Positions 46,675 to 58,984 are shown, counted from the first letter of the stretch. The stretch is DNA of 64,000 bases from Lantana camara (GCA_037501455.1 CM074865.1:51292501-51356500), one strand, 5' to 3'. Numbers and translations: made by a program. The notes: generated from the sequence alone by a model not told the origin.

Positions 46675-49600
46675 TGTAACACCCCGGAGCGAAGGGCACC
46701 ACATCCCCCTTCACCATAGCCCAACACGGGTAACGAAATGGGAACTCCGCTCCCGCATTGAACCATGGCGAACGGGTGACAAACAAAATCAACTCTAGGC
46801 TAGGCGGTCTAGACCCTGAACAGAGTGCGTAACAAAATAAATCGAAAATGCAGAAGCTACAGGATCACATAAGCTAACCAATTACAGACATATAAGCGTA
46901 AAACAAGATATACATATTGCAACATGCTTTGGCGACCCCGGGTAAAAGGAATATTCAATGCTTCAAATTACAAAAACATTGCTCATAAGTATTTATACAT
47001 AGTACCAAAGCGAAAAAGTAAATATGCAAATGCTAGGGCTCTACAACGACTCGAATGACTCCCAAGACTCGAAAGACGACCGCCGCCTAGCCAAACTCTC
47101 AACCGAGCACCTGCAAAGCTCAAAACAAAAAGGGAAAAAGAAAAGAAGCAACGAGGGTCAGTCCTAGAGACTGGTGAGGGGGCTACACATGCACACATAC
47201 GTATAAGTAGGAGCATAGCTTATTCAAATCGAAAGTGTTCATGAACCGGGTGTGGTTTTTGCACTCCAAAAGGTTTTAACCCGTGATACTATATATATAT
47301 ACGAAGAAAGGTTTAGCGCGGAAGGCCAAATTCAACCAAGTTTTAGAAGTTATGAGTCCACCCCATTTCACAAGTCGTATCGGATATATAAGCATAACCA
47401 TAAACATAATAACTCGGCGAGTACGAGTTCTAACAACCTTACCCAAAACAATGGCAAAACAGAGACAAAGCAAAGGACATAAATCAATCCAACCTTTACA
47501 CCATTGGGGAAGACAGGTGCCCCTCTCAACCCTTCAAAGAACGGAACTGGTGAACCGGGGGATCCCGCCAGGTTCCTTCGACGGCCTGCCATAATGTGCT
47601 CCGTAGGTATAGGAGAACTAAGTCTCCCGTTGGTGGAGAAGTGTCCTGGGGTTGCAACCGCCGACCTCGGTGGTCGTCCCGGGTCTCCCGAACCACACAA
47701 CTCCGGGGCCCAAACTGATCACAGAACTCACACACACACACACGGACACATCTTTCAAAGTCACACAGCTCGCTAAGCAAAACTCACACCAATCCTTTTC
47801 GAAAACGAATAAACAAAACATAGTTTATATACATATAAAAGCGTTTTCAATGGATTTCATAGCAAATGGGCCAATTCCCGCAAAATTCATATCGAACACT
47901 TACCTATATATTTAGATATAGATATAATTCACATGCGGGCTTAAATTACAAGTAGGGTTGTAGGTCATTTTAGCTAAAAGGAAAGAAAACCTCACCTCCG
48001 AGAAGCAACGGGAACAAAGGAAGTAAACGGACATCTAGAAGACAACCTCGCCAACCGTGGAACGAACCTAAAGGCAAAACAAAGGCAAAAGACAACCTTA
48101 GAGTCAATATGAACCACATTAGACGCTCGGCGGATGCGTATGTATGTTTATGATGCAAAGAATATGAAATGAATCCACATTAGGTCATATAGGCGCATTG
48201 AAGGCATATAAGGTCCTATCTCATAACCGAAGGCAAAGAATAAACCATAAATTCACGAGATCAAGCTTAACACATCATACAACAAGTTAATCATGCATAC
48301 ACATCATAAACGAGGCAAGAAATATCAATAAGAAGGAATAAAACGATGAAAGAAACTCCTCCCGGCCATCACCTACTAAGTGGAGACGGCCTCGTCCAGA
48401 TTACACAGGAATTTAATTCAGGACCCAAAGTCGAGAGCTTGACACGGCCGTGTCCATTTTCGGTTATAACCTGACACGGCCGTGTCATACGTTCGGCCTG
48501 GAAATTTTTTTAACGTAGCAAGTCCGAATTTGAGGGAAAAAACAGGGCATTTCCGTTCTTGCTTGAAGGAGTCTCTTAGGCTAATGAAAGAACACTTAAC
48601 ATACATCAAAATAACACCAATTCATCATAGATTCATTCCATAAAAGAAGCAACAAGTTCAGCCACAAAATAGGCAAGAAACAAAGCAAGGAAAGGGGTAC
48701 AAAATGCATCAAGTTATCATCCAATTCTCAAGCATTCATTAATGGCCAATCAATCCTATCTCAACTACCATGTAAGGAAATGCAATAAATAACAAGAATC
48801 AAGTCAATGAAGCATAATATCATCACCATAACTCAAGAGAACTAAGAAAGAAGTAAGAATCATCAAATTCATCCAATCTCTACTATTCAACAAGCTAGCT
48901 AAATTTCATCAATCCACCATGGGAATAAACTGAAAAGCAAACAAAAGAGAGAGGAGAGAGAGTAGGATAACATCATAAACTTACCTTTCAAATTTGGGAC
49001 GATTTGGATGTGATTTGAGCTCAAAAACATCAAAATGGCAAAAGGGGGTTTCTCTTCTCTTCTCTTCTTGGAGCTGAAATCGTGATTATGGGGGGGAGGG
49101 AGAGGATTGGATCGGTTCTCAAGGGTTAAGGGGGGCTGAGGTGATCTTAACTCAAGGTTTACAAGTCAAGGTTTAGGTTGGGTTAAGTTTAGGAGGGGAC
49201 CACAACTCAAGATTAGGTCAAAAGATAGTTCTTAGGCTTAAAGGGCTCGTTTCGGTTGAAAAACGGGGAATCAAATGGGCTTCGAAAAATATGAATCTTG
49301 ATTCTTCATCTTACTTTCTTCTTTATGAGTCCAACGCATCTTCCGGAATTCGTATCCGAATTCCCGAGCTCAAGTTATCCGGAACACAATGTGCACTAAA
49401 GCTCGTTAGGCCCTTATGTCCCTAAAACATAAAACGGTTTGAAAACCATATCAAATGAACTCAAAAACAAGTAACGAACATAAAGACACATTCATAACAC
49501 ATATAAGTCACGCATAGCACGGAGTCACAAAAATCAAAAACGAAAACGGACACAAACAGGGCAAGGACGAAACAAAGAAAGCAAATACGTGCAAATAAAT

Positions 49601-49747
49601 CGTATAAGGTCAAATAAGTTTCAAATAATTCAGATATATCACATAAAAGTATAATAAACATATAATTCACATAATTAAATAATTAAAACCGCACACAGCT
49701 CACCCGTGAAGACGTACCTGGAAAGGCCGGACGAGCGGGATGTTACA
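46675..49747 (-). repeat. 3' LTR of element M (M1)
   Basis: 3,073 bp, TGTAACACCCC at 46675 to GGGATGTTACA at 49747. Acceptor-like CAG (reverse of 47111-47113), palindromes GACACGGCCGTGTC (48441, 48472), ACTATTCA at 48882-48889 and donor-like AAAGGTAAGT (GT reversed at 48983-48984). Small ORFs inside have no signature. Confidence 0.9.
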
Positions 49748-49768
49748 AACTCCCCTCCTTCAAAAGGA
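49748..49768 (-). promoter_or_regulatory. Polypurine tract of element M
   Basis: The minus strand reads CCTTTTGAAGGAGGGGAGTT into the LTR start TGTAACATCCC. The adjacent GACCTGAGGACAGGTCC inverted repeat is shared with K and G. Confidence 0.85.
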
Positions 49769-51339
49769 CCTGTCCTCAGGTCCCAAGCGAAACCTAAGAG
49801 GACACTTGAACGAACTCAACTCCACGCTTCCGCTGCACTTCTCTGATCGAAGAGTTGTAGTCTCCTCAGGACATTACTTCCTTAATTAGAACTAAGGAAG
49901 ACTTCTCGTGTCTCGATAACTCGGTTGTACTCACCAATTCCGAGTGAATCCCCTTATTTTAGCAAACTTTGGTTTGCTCCCACTTCTGATTAAAATTCAA
50001 AAGTAGTTGGGGAAAACTACCGGTTCTTGATATTCGGTCTTCTACCGAAAGCACTTTAGACATTGCTACACTAAGTCTACAATGTCTCTTCTTATGCCAA
50101 CACCATTACCAGCTCTTCAAGTCTCAAACCATGAGTGGAATTAGTCTCGTGACTAAGCACTTCTTGAGACATAAGCCCCAATGGTCCGTTAGCTACGCAC
50201 AGCCGATGTCTTCCTTAGTACCTCGATCGTAACAGAGAAGTTTGAGTATCCTCGTGTAATCAAGGTAACTCTATTCAAAAGCCTTATCCACTCGAACCAT
50301 GCCTCTTTCTTGTCTTTCATGTCATGGGACGACACTTGCACAGCGATAAACCTCCTGTTGACTCCCGATGACACTAGAGACTTAATCTCTGAGGCAATTC
50401 TCAGGTTCTACCAAAATGCGTAGTCGACCATACCCTTGTTGGAACCACGCTCAGCAAAGACCACGGAACACTGAAGAAGGACTAACGACTACTCGAAGCA
50501 AACTAGAAGGGTATTTATCTTCCACAGTTAACCTGTGCAGCTCACGGTAATATATACTCATCCTAAATCCCGTCTTCTTCTTAGATGGGACTAAGGTACT
50601 CCACAATGAAGTATTCACAAGGATGAAATTACCTTCTAAGAGCTCGTCAACTACGACTTAACTCTAACAACCTCGCTAGAGTCCACTGGAAGAGAAACTC
50701 CAAACACAAAACAATTCCGGGATAAAGATCACAACAACCTCGATGTCCTCATTAGGTGGAAACGAATTCCATCTTCAAAGAAACACCAAAGGTGGCTTAT
50801 TTCGATCTTTGTCTCTTTAAGCTTGGCTTAACCTCTAAGTTAACTCAAAGGAAAGCCACGAACCTTATCGCACCGTCCCAGAATTACGAACCACTTCTAC
50901 AAAGGATATCAACGGGCTAGCCTTCCATCTAACACCCGTAGATACCACTGAGCCCCGAATGGACCTCCTACAAACAACTACCCACGCCTATAGTAACACC
51001 GTTACCTTAACAGAACTAGGCGCCTTCAAGAACAACCACCGGAAGTGAACCGCCACCAGGATAGCTCGGCCCTCGCAACTCACCAAACACTCGACACTCT
51101 TCTCACCAACCTCTCTCCAAAGAGAGAGACAACACAAAAGAGAAACGAAAAGGAAAACCACAAGAAAACAAGTAATAACAAAGACACGCAAGCACCGAGA
51201 ACAACAAGGAAAAGGAAAGTAACACCAATTAAAATAAAATGCATGTGTGTCGTGCCATGAATGTTTGGTGTACCTTTCACCATGGTAAAAAGTTGATCTC
51301 GACATCAAGCTCCTCGCCTCCACTGGCACCAACTCGGAC
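49769..51339 (-). other. Non-coding body of element M downstream of gag
   Basis: About 1.6 kb where pol would be expected. No pol motif was found in any frame. A 114-codon frame (51332-50988) starts 8 bp after the gag stop and encodes a cysteine- and phenylalanine-rich hydrophobic stretch. I do not recognise it and treat it as probable chance. Confidence 0.6.
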
Positions 51340-52224
51340 CTATCTTGGAGTCTTGGAATTCCGGTTCTTTGTAGTACTTGAATTCTTAGTCTTCGGGCAA
51401 CTTTTCACCATATGTCCCGGTTCCCCACACTTGTAACATCTCCCAAGCTTCTTTCGGCAAACTTCTTTGGTGTGGTTAGGGCCTTGACAATAAGAAAATT
51501 GAATTATCTCCAATGGAAGAGGTATCGAATCCATCGTTGGTGGTTGAAGTTTCTTCTTCTTGGTGTAGTCGACATCTTGAACTTCTTGGGTTTCCTCTCG
51601 GAACATAGGCCTCTTGTTTGAGTTTAAGCTTGACCCTGAATTATATTCCACCTTAGAAATGTGAAACTTCATCTCTTGCTTATTCATTTCATCTTGAACA
51701 ACTCTTCTCACTTCCTCGGACCATTCATGCACCGGTGAACCTTTAAAAGCTTGTTGAATCTCGTCTCTACGCCTTTGTATATATCCCCGGACCTTGGGGC
51801 AATCTTGGTTAGCTCTCGAGCTTTCTAGCTCCATTACAAGATCTTCCATCATCTTCACTTCTTGCTTACGACCTAGGAATTCTTTGAGTCTTCTAATCAA
51901 TTCATTGGGAGGGATATACTTATAGAAAAATTATCGGATAAACCAATGGAGCTCTTCTCCGGACTTCTTTAGATGTGATCTTATTTCCTTGGACAATTTT
52001 GAAGCTTCACCTTGTAGTAAGCGGGAAGTGTATCTTACTTTCTCTTGTGAGGTTCCCGGACAACTTCCCCAAATCCACAACATCCTGGATAGCCATTCCT
52101 CGGCTTCAATACTATCGCCCCCAAGCCACTTCGGTGGATTAAAGCCTTCAAACTTCTTTGAGACCGAAGAAACTTGTTTCTCTTGTCTTCCTTTTGATGA
52201 TGTATGTTAGTACGAAGAAGTCAT
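51340..52224 (-). pseudogene. gag: Gag of element M
   Basis: The frame reads from MTSSY at about 52224 on the minus strand, hits a stop at once, and continues in the same frame with the retrotransposon gag domain (FNPPKWLGGD, AEEWLSRMLWIWG, KKSGEELHWFIR). A second stop lies near 51930 before FYKYIPPNELIRRL, and an open stretch of 187 codons follows to 51340. It ends with two CCHC-type knuckles. The second is intact (CYKCGEPGHMVKSC); the first has lost its first cysteine (FSYCQGPNHTKEVC). The gene would package element RNA. Both stops are in frame with the rest, so the copy decayed by point mutation. Confidence 0.85.
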
Positions 52225-52407
52225 CCTGAGATTAGAAAAATGATTCCAAAATATCGATGCATGCAGGGTTCAGTACATGTTCATCTGAACTACTAATACA
52301 ATTAGAATCAAATAAGTCATATAATGATGAAAGTGAATGCAAATAATCACATGGTCTTAAGCCGATCGACCTAGACAGACCTGACATAACGCTAGAGCTC
52401 GGGTTTT

Positions 52408-52429
52408 GCAACCCAGAGCTCTGATACCA
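52408..52429 (-). promoter_or_regulatory. Primer-binding site of element M
   Basis: The minus strand reads TGGTATCAGAGCTCTGGGTT, 8 bp from the LTR end at 52438. Initiator-methionine tRNA type, intact. Confidence 0.92.
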
Positions 52430-52437
52430 CTTACAGA

Positions 52438-55276
52438 TGTAACACCCCGAAGCGAAGGGCGCCACATCCCCCGCACAATAGCCCAACACGGGTAACGAAA
52501 TGGGAACTCCGCTCCCGCATTGAACCATGGCGAATGGGTGACAAACAAAATCAACTCTAGGCTAGGCGGTCTAGACCCTGAACAGAGTGCGCAACAAAAT
52601 AAATCGAAAATGTGGAAGCTACAGGATCACATAAGATAACCAATTACAGACATATAAGCTTAAAACAAGATATACATATTGCAACATGCTTTGCCCAACC
52701 CAGGCAAAAGGAATATTCAAAGCTTCAAATTACAAAAACATTGCTCATAAGTATTTATACATAGTACCAAAGCGGAAAATTAAATATGCAAATGCAAGGA
52801 CTCAACAACGACTCGAATGACTCCCAAGACTCGAAAGACGACCGCCGCCTAGCCAAACTCTCAACCGAGCACCTGCAAAGCTCAAAACAAAAGGGCAAAA
52901 AGAAAAGAAGCAACGAGGGTCAGTCCTAGAGACTGGTGAGGGGGCTACACACGCACACATACGTATAAGTAGGAGCATAGCATATTCAAATCGAAAGTGT
53001 TATGAACCGGGTGTGGTTTTTGCACTCCAAAAGGTTTTAACCAGTGATACTATATATATATACGAAGAAAGGTTTAGGGGCGAAGGCCAAATTCAACCAA
53101 GTTTTAGAAGTTATGAGTCCACCCCGTTTCACAAGTCGTATCGGATATATAAGCATAAGCATAAACATAATAACTCGACGAGTACGAGTTCTAACAACCT
53201 TACCCAAACCAAAGGCAAAACGGAGACAAGGCAAAGGACATAAATCAATCCAACCTTTACACCATTGGGGAAGAGAGGTGCCCCCTCTCAACCCTCCACA
53301 GAACGGAACTGGTGAACTGGGGGATCCCGCCCGGTTCCTTCGACGGCCAGCCATAATGCGCTCCATCGGCATTGGAGAACTAAGTCTTCCGTTGGTGGAG
53401 AAGGGTCCTAGGGTTTCAACCGGTGACCCCGATGGTCGTGCCGGGTCTCCCGAACCACACAACTCCGGGGCCCAAACTGATCTCATAACTCTCTCACACA
53501 CACACACACACACACATATCATTCAAAGTCCCAGAGCTCGCTAAGTAAAACTCACACCAACCCTTTTCGAAAACGAATAAACAAAACATAGTAAATGGGC
53601 CAATTCCCGCAAAATACATAACGAACACTTACCTATATATTTATATATAGATATAATTCACATGCGGGCTTAAATTACAAGTAGGGTTGTAGGTCATTTT
53701 AGCTAAAAGGAAAGAAAACCTCACCTCCGAGATGCAACGGGAACAAAGGAAGCAAACGGACATCTAGAAGACAACCTCGCCAACCATGGAACGAACCTAA
53801 CGGCAAAACAAAGGCAAAAGATAACCTTAGACTCAATATGAACCACATTAGACGCTCGGCGGATGCGTATGTATTTTTATGATGCAAAGAATATGAAATG
53901 AATCCACATTAGGTCATATAGGAGCATTCAAGGCATATATGGTCCTATCTCATAACCGAGGGCAAAGAATAAACCATAAATTCACGAGATCGAGCCTAAC
54001 ACAACATAAAACAAGTTAATCATGCATACACATCATAAACGAGGCAAGAAAGATCAACAAGAAGTAACAAAACGACGAAAGAAACTCCTCCCGGCCATCA
54101 CCTACTAAGTGGGCACGACTTCGTCCAGATTACACAGGAATTGGACACGGTCGTGTCCGATTTAATTTAATTCAGGACCCAAAGTTGAGAGCTTAACACG
54201 GCCGTGTCCATTTCCGGTTATAACCTGACACGGCCGTGTCATACGTTCGGCCTGGAAATTTTTTTAATGTAACAAGTCCGAATTTGAGGGGAAAAACAGG
54301 GCATTTCGGTTCTTGCTTGAAGGAGTCTCTTAGGCCAATGAAAGCACACTTAACATACATCCAAATAACGCCAATTCATAATAGATTCATTCCATAAATG
54401 AAGCAACAAGTTCAGGCACCAAATATGCAAGAAACAAAGCAAGGAAAGGGGGACGAGATACATCAAGTTATCATCCAATTCTCAAGCATTCATTAATGGC
54501 CAATCAATCCTATTTCAACTACCATGTAAGGAAATGCAATAAATAACAAGAATCAAGTCAAGAAGCATAATATCATCACCATAACTCAAGAGAATCAAGA
54601 AAGAAGTAAGAATCATCAAATTCATCCAATCTTTACTATTTAACAAGCTAGCTAAATTTCATCAATCCACCATGAAAATAAACTCAAAAGCATACAAAAG
54701 GGAGAGCTGAGAGATTAGAATAACATCATAAACTTACCTTTCAAATTTGGGAAGATTTGGATGTGATTTGGATGTCATTTGACCTCAAAATCATCAAAAT
54801 GGCAAAAGGGGGTTTCTCTTCTCTTCCTTCTCTTCTTGGAGCTGAAATCGTGATTGTGGGGGAGAGGGAGAGGATTGGATCGGTTCTCAAGGGTTAAGGG
54901 GGGTTGAGGTGTTCTTAACTTAAGGTTTTCAAGTCAAGGTTTAGGTTAGGTTAAGTTTAGGAGGGGCCCACAACTCAAGATTAGGTCAAAAGATAGTTCT
55001 TCGGCGTAAAGGGCTCGTTTCGGTTGAAAAACAGGGAATCAAATGGGCTTAGAAAAATATGAATGTTGATTCTTCATCTTGCTTTCTTCGTTACGAGTCC
55101 AACGCATCATCCGGAATTGGTATCCGAATTCCCGAGCTCAAGTTACGCTTTCCGGAACACAAGGTGCGCTAAAGCTCGTTGGACCCTTATGTCCCTAAAA
55201 CATAAAACGGTTTCAAAACCGTATCAAACGAACTCAAAAACACGGTTTGAAAATCGTATAAAATGGTTTCAAAACA
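52438..55276 (-). repeat. 5' LTR of element M (M2), with altered outer end
   Basis: TGTAACACCCC at 52438; the sequence follows M1 closely to about 55240. There M1 has 278 more bases to GGGATGTTACA. M2 instead has about 36 bp made of imperfect copies of GGTTTCAAAACCGTAT (55208, 55242, 55264) and then the CGTCC duplication. Modules: acceptor-like CAG (reverse, 52873-52875), palindromes (54142-54240), ACTATTTA (54635) and donor-like GT (54736-54737). Confidence 0.87.
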
Positions 55277-56971
55277 CGTCCGATCAACGATCCAAGGTAA
55301 GATTTGTATCCCTCTCGTTACGTGCTTTGATCTAATACTTCGTTTGTGCTTTAGAATTGTGCCTACGTGCTTTGTGGGCAAGATAGTGAATAGTGCCAGG
55401 TTGGAGATTTAGGTGTTCGAGCTCATTTCGCGAGCTCTTATTTGCAAATACATGTTATTCGTGTTATCTATGCTCCGTGGTGTGATTTTCAAGTGATATA
55501 TGGTTGTGTGTCGCTCTTTGTGTGTTGGTTCTTGCCTTCTCCGCCATGTCTAATGCGACTGTTTTTTTTCGAGCATGACAGGCCGAAACGGCCTTTTCAG
55601 GTTTGCCTTGTAGCTCTTAACGGCCATTTGCGTGTTGTACACCCGCTTGCAGCGAGGGCCAGAACGGCCGTTTGCAGTTTTCGCCTGCTGCCGAAACAGC
55701 CATCCCGGGTGGCCGAGTCTTGGGATAAAATGTCCCCAAACTGCCGTTTCCACTTTTTAACTGCGGGCCCGAAAGGTCGTTTGGGAGTTGACTGACCTCC
55801 GACCGTTGTTCGAAGTGACCATTTTCGCTTGGGAACAATCCGTTCTCATCATTGCTTGCTTGTATGTATTGTGTATGATCTTTTTACGCCTTTAATTGAT
55901 GTATTATACCTTTCCATGACTCATATCTCGTTTCAATTCATGTTTCAATATAAATTCGTATTTTTTCCTAATTGTGGAGAGATTAACTGTACACATGAAC
56001 ACAATCACACCAATTCATGACATTCTTATGATTCATTTCATATTAAATCATTCCATGACACGTTACACCACTTCATGAACATTCTCGTGCGTCCGACTTG
56101 GTTCCATTTCGAGTCGTGTCTCACAAGCACACCGTGTTTCCTTTCTTGTACAGTGATCTCCCCGGTGGAGACATTCAAGGCTCGTGGTTCCTCTCTGGCC
56201 TTTATTGTATATGGACGTGAGGGTTTTCTTTTATATTCGAACTATAACCTTGCATGAACTAAACAAGATAAATGGTTTTCATATTAAACGATCCATAACT
56301 CTTATTCTGGATATGTACCGGAAATACTTGATAAACTGTGTAGTGTTAACCCTGAGCTTGTTTTCTGAGATCCTGTGATTACCCCGACTCTCCAAGCGCT
56401 GGGCTAGCGTATGTGGATTCCTGTATCTGTTCCTAAGGCCCAGGGGATTGTGTATTGAGCGGGGAGGTATCGCCCCTACGGTGACCTCTTGCACAAGTCC
56501 CATCCCTTTGGACTAACCCCGAATATCCACCAGGAAGTTTGGTGGAAGATGGCACTCTGGTTTGGGGAGTCATGAACCCGCAGATCACCTCGCCTAGATG
56601 GCAAGGGTTAGCTACCTGGACCAACATCGGAGAAGGAGGTTAATTTTTACATGTTTTCCCACTATTAATAATTGTAGTAAAATCCTAATTCCAGTTTGCT
56701 TAACAGTATATTTGTCCTGTTCCTGTAATTGAATAATGGAAAGTGGAGTCCAGGATGGAATAAATACCCATTCTTGCCGGGTCCCCTAAAACATAATACA
56801 TGGATATCCGTAACCTCTGGCATGCCCCTAGTCCCTGTTCGACAGCCGAGGACATGGATCGTTAGGGTAAAATGAGCATGAATAGAGGTCTTACAGATAT
56901 CGACACATGCATTGTATATCGGGCTTACCAGACCGTATGTATGAACGTAATTGCACCTATACATATTGATT

Positions 56972-56999
56972 GATTCCTGATTCCTGATTCCTGATTCCT
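56972..56999. repeat. GATTCCT tandem repeat, four units
   Basis: Four perfect 7-bp units. The homologous place in G's 5' LTR (about 19691) has only GATTCCTAATTCCT, so the expansion happened after G inserted. Confidence 0.9.
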
Positions 57000-57528
57000 G
57001 TCACTTGCTTCATTAACAAATAACGTACACTGGAATTAAGCTTGCTTGATTGCCTGTCTATATATGTATATACTTGTGGAGCCCCTTCACCTAGTTAGGT
57101 TGTCTTGCAGGTTCAGTGGTTGTTAGGCAGGAGTCTGCCAGTGTTCTTGTTCGAGTCTTGGTCCATTCACGTTGCATTGTACCGCATATTCTTTTCCTGC
57201 TATGTATCAGGCCTTATAAGCGGCTTTGTATCTTTATTGATTTATTGAACTCGGGACAGGATTCTAGGGCCCTAGTTGAACCCGTTTTATATTATGCTTT
57301 GTATTGTTTCGGGACACTTTCCTAGGACTTTAGTGGGGCCCATATTTACTTTCTTATTTTGAATTGAATTTACCTTGTTATTGTGAATGCATGTTGCTCC
57401 GCTTCCGGGGTTGTTTTTATTTCTGTCTCCGTTCGCTATGAGTTGGGTTCATGTATGGATTTCCCGTTTCATGTGTGGACCGGGTTCATATAGCGGGGGA
57501 TGTGGTGCTCTTCGTTCTGGGTGCTACA

Positions 57529-58701
57529 TTCCGTAGCTCGTACCTCCCGGCTCATCAAAGGCACACGGTTTGAAGCGTGGTTTCATGTTGCAAAATATAA
57601 GAATTCATATCAAATTATAACAAGCGTACATAGGCTTGTACAGAGTGTATCATACTTGCAAACGTATAACAAGGTTATAAAATTTCATATCTTGCACATA
57701 TTTACTTATACTTTAAGGCTATAGTTCGCATGCATAGAAAACAAGCACGTTTCAATAAGGTTTAACTATAACCTAACCTCACCTTACACTAACGAGGCCG
57801 AGAACAAGATAATTGATCCACTCCGGAATCAACTCAGCTAGCAAAACACCACCCTGGATGCACCAGGTCAAACTAAAGACAAAACACGGGACTTAGACTC
57901 AAGAATGAACCACATAGACGCACATGTTTATAGACTCAAAAGATGTAATCACATAGGCATAATCCTTTCTCGTATCAATTTGATTTAAATAAGGGCAACA
58001 CATACATCAACATATCCAGAAAACACGTTAAGGAACGATCAAGTGAACAATTAATGCGTATCACAAGGTAGAGATACATAACAAGGTGCACATGTGCTTC
58101 GTGCGAAAAATTCACATTACTTAAGCAACATAAAATGCATATAACGACAAGTACATACACATAAACATGATATAATAAGTTAGACATAATATTGGATGTG
58201 GAAGGGTACGAAAAAAAGGGAATAAAACATGAAAAGGGGTTCCGAGTGAAATTAGGCCAAAGTAGAAAGTTTTTTCAAAACGGATAAGATGTAGGAAAAT
58301 GGGCATAACTTTAGTTTGAGAAATGGAAATTCAGTTTTGTTCCTTGGATATGAAACTAGATATATAGATCTTTCCAACGGTATATGGTTCAAACCTTGAT
58401 TCAAAGCGAGGCGAAAATGGCGTAGGTTTGAAGTTGGACAAATGTAGAATTCCGGCGAAGTGGCGACACAAATTTAAAACGGTCATATCTCCTAAACCAA
58501 AATGAATTTTGAGATGATTCCAATTGGAGAATATTCTACGCTCAAAAAGGTTTCTTCATTTAAAAGTTTAGACAAAATGGAGCATGTATGAGGCTAGCGG
58601 GGCCGTGAAACTTTTACAATGAAAATCTATCGCGGGCGGAAGCGTGTTTAAATTTTCCTCAATATACCGGTTGAATGCATGACACCTTTTTAGGCTAAAA
58701 C
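57529..58701 (-). repeat. Ty3 LTR H, right piece
   Basis: It resumes the LTR broken at 17464. The order of shared segments (GGCACACGGTTTGAAGC, GTATCATACTTGCAAA, ATAGTTCGCATGCATAGAAAA) is the reverse of E between 13770 and 13965. The right border is uncertain because the terminal motif is not clear; I place it just before the TGTAG start of N. No coding signature. Confidence 0.65.
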
Positions 58702-58984
58702 TGTAGTGCCTGTGTGCATGACACAACATCCTCCGCACTAAGACCTGACCCGTTTATAAAATGGGGAGTCCTTATACGTGCCAAATCAAGGCGAACGGGG
58801 ACACAACACACTTGCTATGCTAGGCGGGAGCTAACCCTTAAACCGTTCAAGTGCAAGAGATAATGAAGATCAGTGCAAAACACAAAATAGCATAAGCTAT
58901 AGGTAATCATAGTATGTACATTGAAAGTACATATCAAAGTATTAATTGATTTAAACCGAATGATAACTCGTAAGTCAATATCAA
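58702..58984 (-). repeat. Ty3 LTR piece N (U5 end only)
   Basis: TGTAGTGCC at 58702 followed by a degraded U5-end module (ACAACATCCTCCGCAC, AAATGGGGAGTCC, AAGGCGAACGGGG), as at 958-1070 and 20302-20405. It is cut by the start of the LINE. TGCATGACAC is repeated at 58676 and 58715, across the H-N border. Confidence 0.6.

Larger units (their letters stand above)
46675..55276 (-). mobile_element. Element M: gag-only Ty3 element (non-autonomous)
   Basis: Two LTRs in minus orientation (5' LTR 55276-52438, 3' LTR 49747-46675), primer site (52429), decayed gag (about 52224-51340), 1.6 kb of non-coding DNA and a polypurine tract. CGTCC duplications flank it (46670-46674 and 55277-55281), and removal restores the G LTR. 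The body is only 2.69 kb and has no protease, reverse transcriptase or integrase. This matches the plant TR-GAG type: LTRs plus gag, mobilised by enzymes from other elements. The knuckle sequence resembles that of K (CYKCGEPGH), so a K-like element is a natural helper. Confidence 0.88.
17465..57528 (+). mobile_element. Element G: Ty3-type, probably non-autonomous, 40 kb with nested insertions
   Basis: The 5' LTR starts TGTGACACCC at 17465 and ends GGGTGCTACA at 24178. A primer-binding site follows at 24187. The body continues in pieces (24179-26020, 27931-28422, 45585-46557). A polypurine tract AAGGGGGAGAGGT (46545-46557) precedes a 3' LTR that starts TGTGACACCC (46558) and ends GGGTGCTACA (57528). 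The two LTRs match in segments such as GATCAACAAGCAAGGAAGAA. Without inserts the element is about 8.5 kb: LTRs of about 2.86 and 2.36 kb and a 3.3-kb body with no recognisable gag or pol. Inserts I, J, L (with K and P) and M account for the rest. Confidence 0.82.
46558..57528 (+). repeat. 3' LTR of element G, split by element M
   Basis: Its own parts are 46558-46674 and 55282-57528 (about 2.36 kb). Compared with the 5' LTR it lacks 422 bp: TGTGACACCCT joins directly to TTCTCC, between two CCCT copies at the positions of 17472 and 17894. It keeps a donor-like AAGGTAAG (GT at 55297), TGAATAGT (55387-55394), an AACGGCCGTTTG cluster (55565-55830), an acceptor-like CTTGCAG (AG at 57109-57110) and the U5-end module. 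GATTCCT is repeated four times at 56972-56999, expanded compared with the 5' LTR. Confidence 0.85.
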
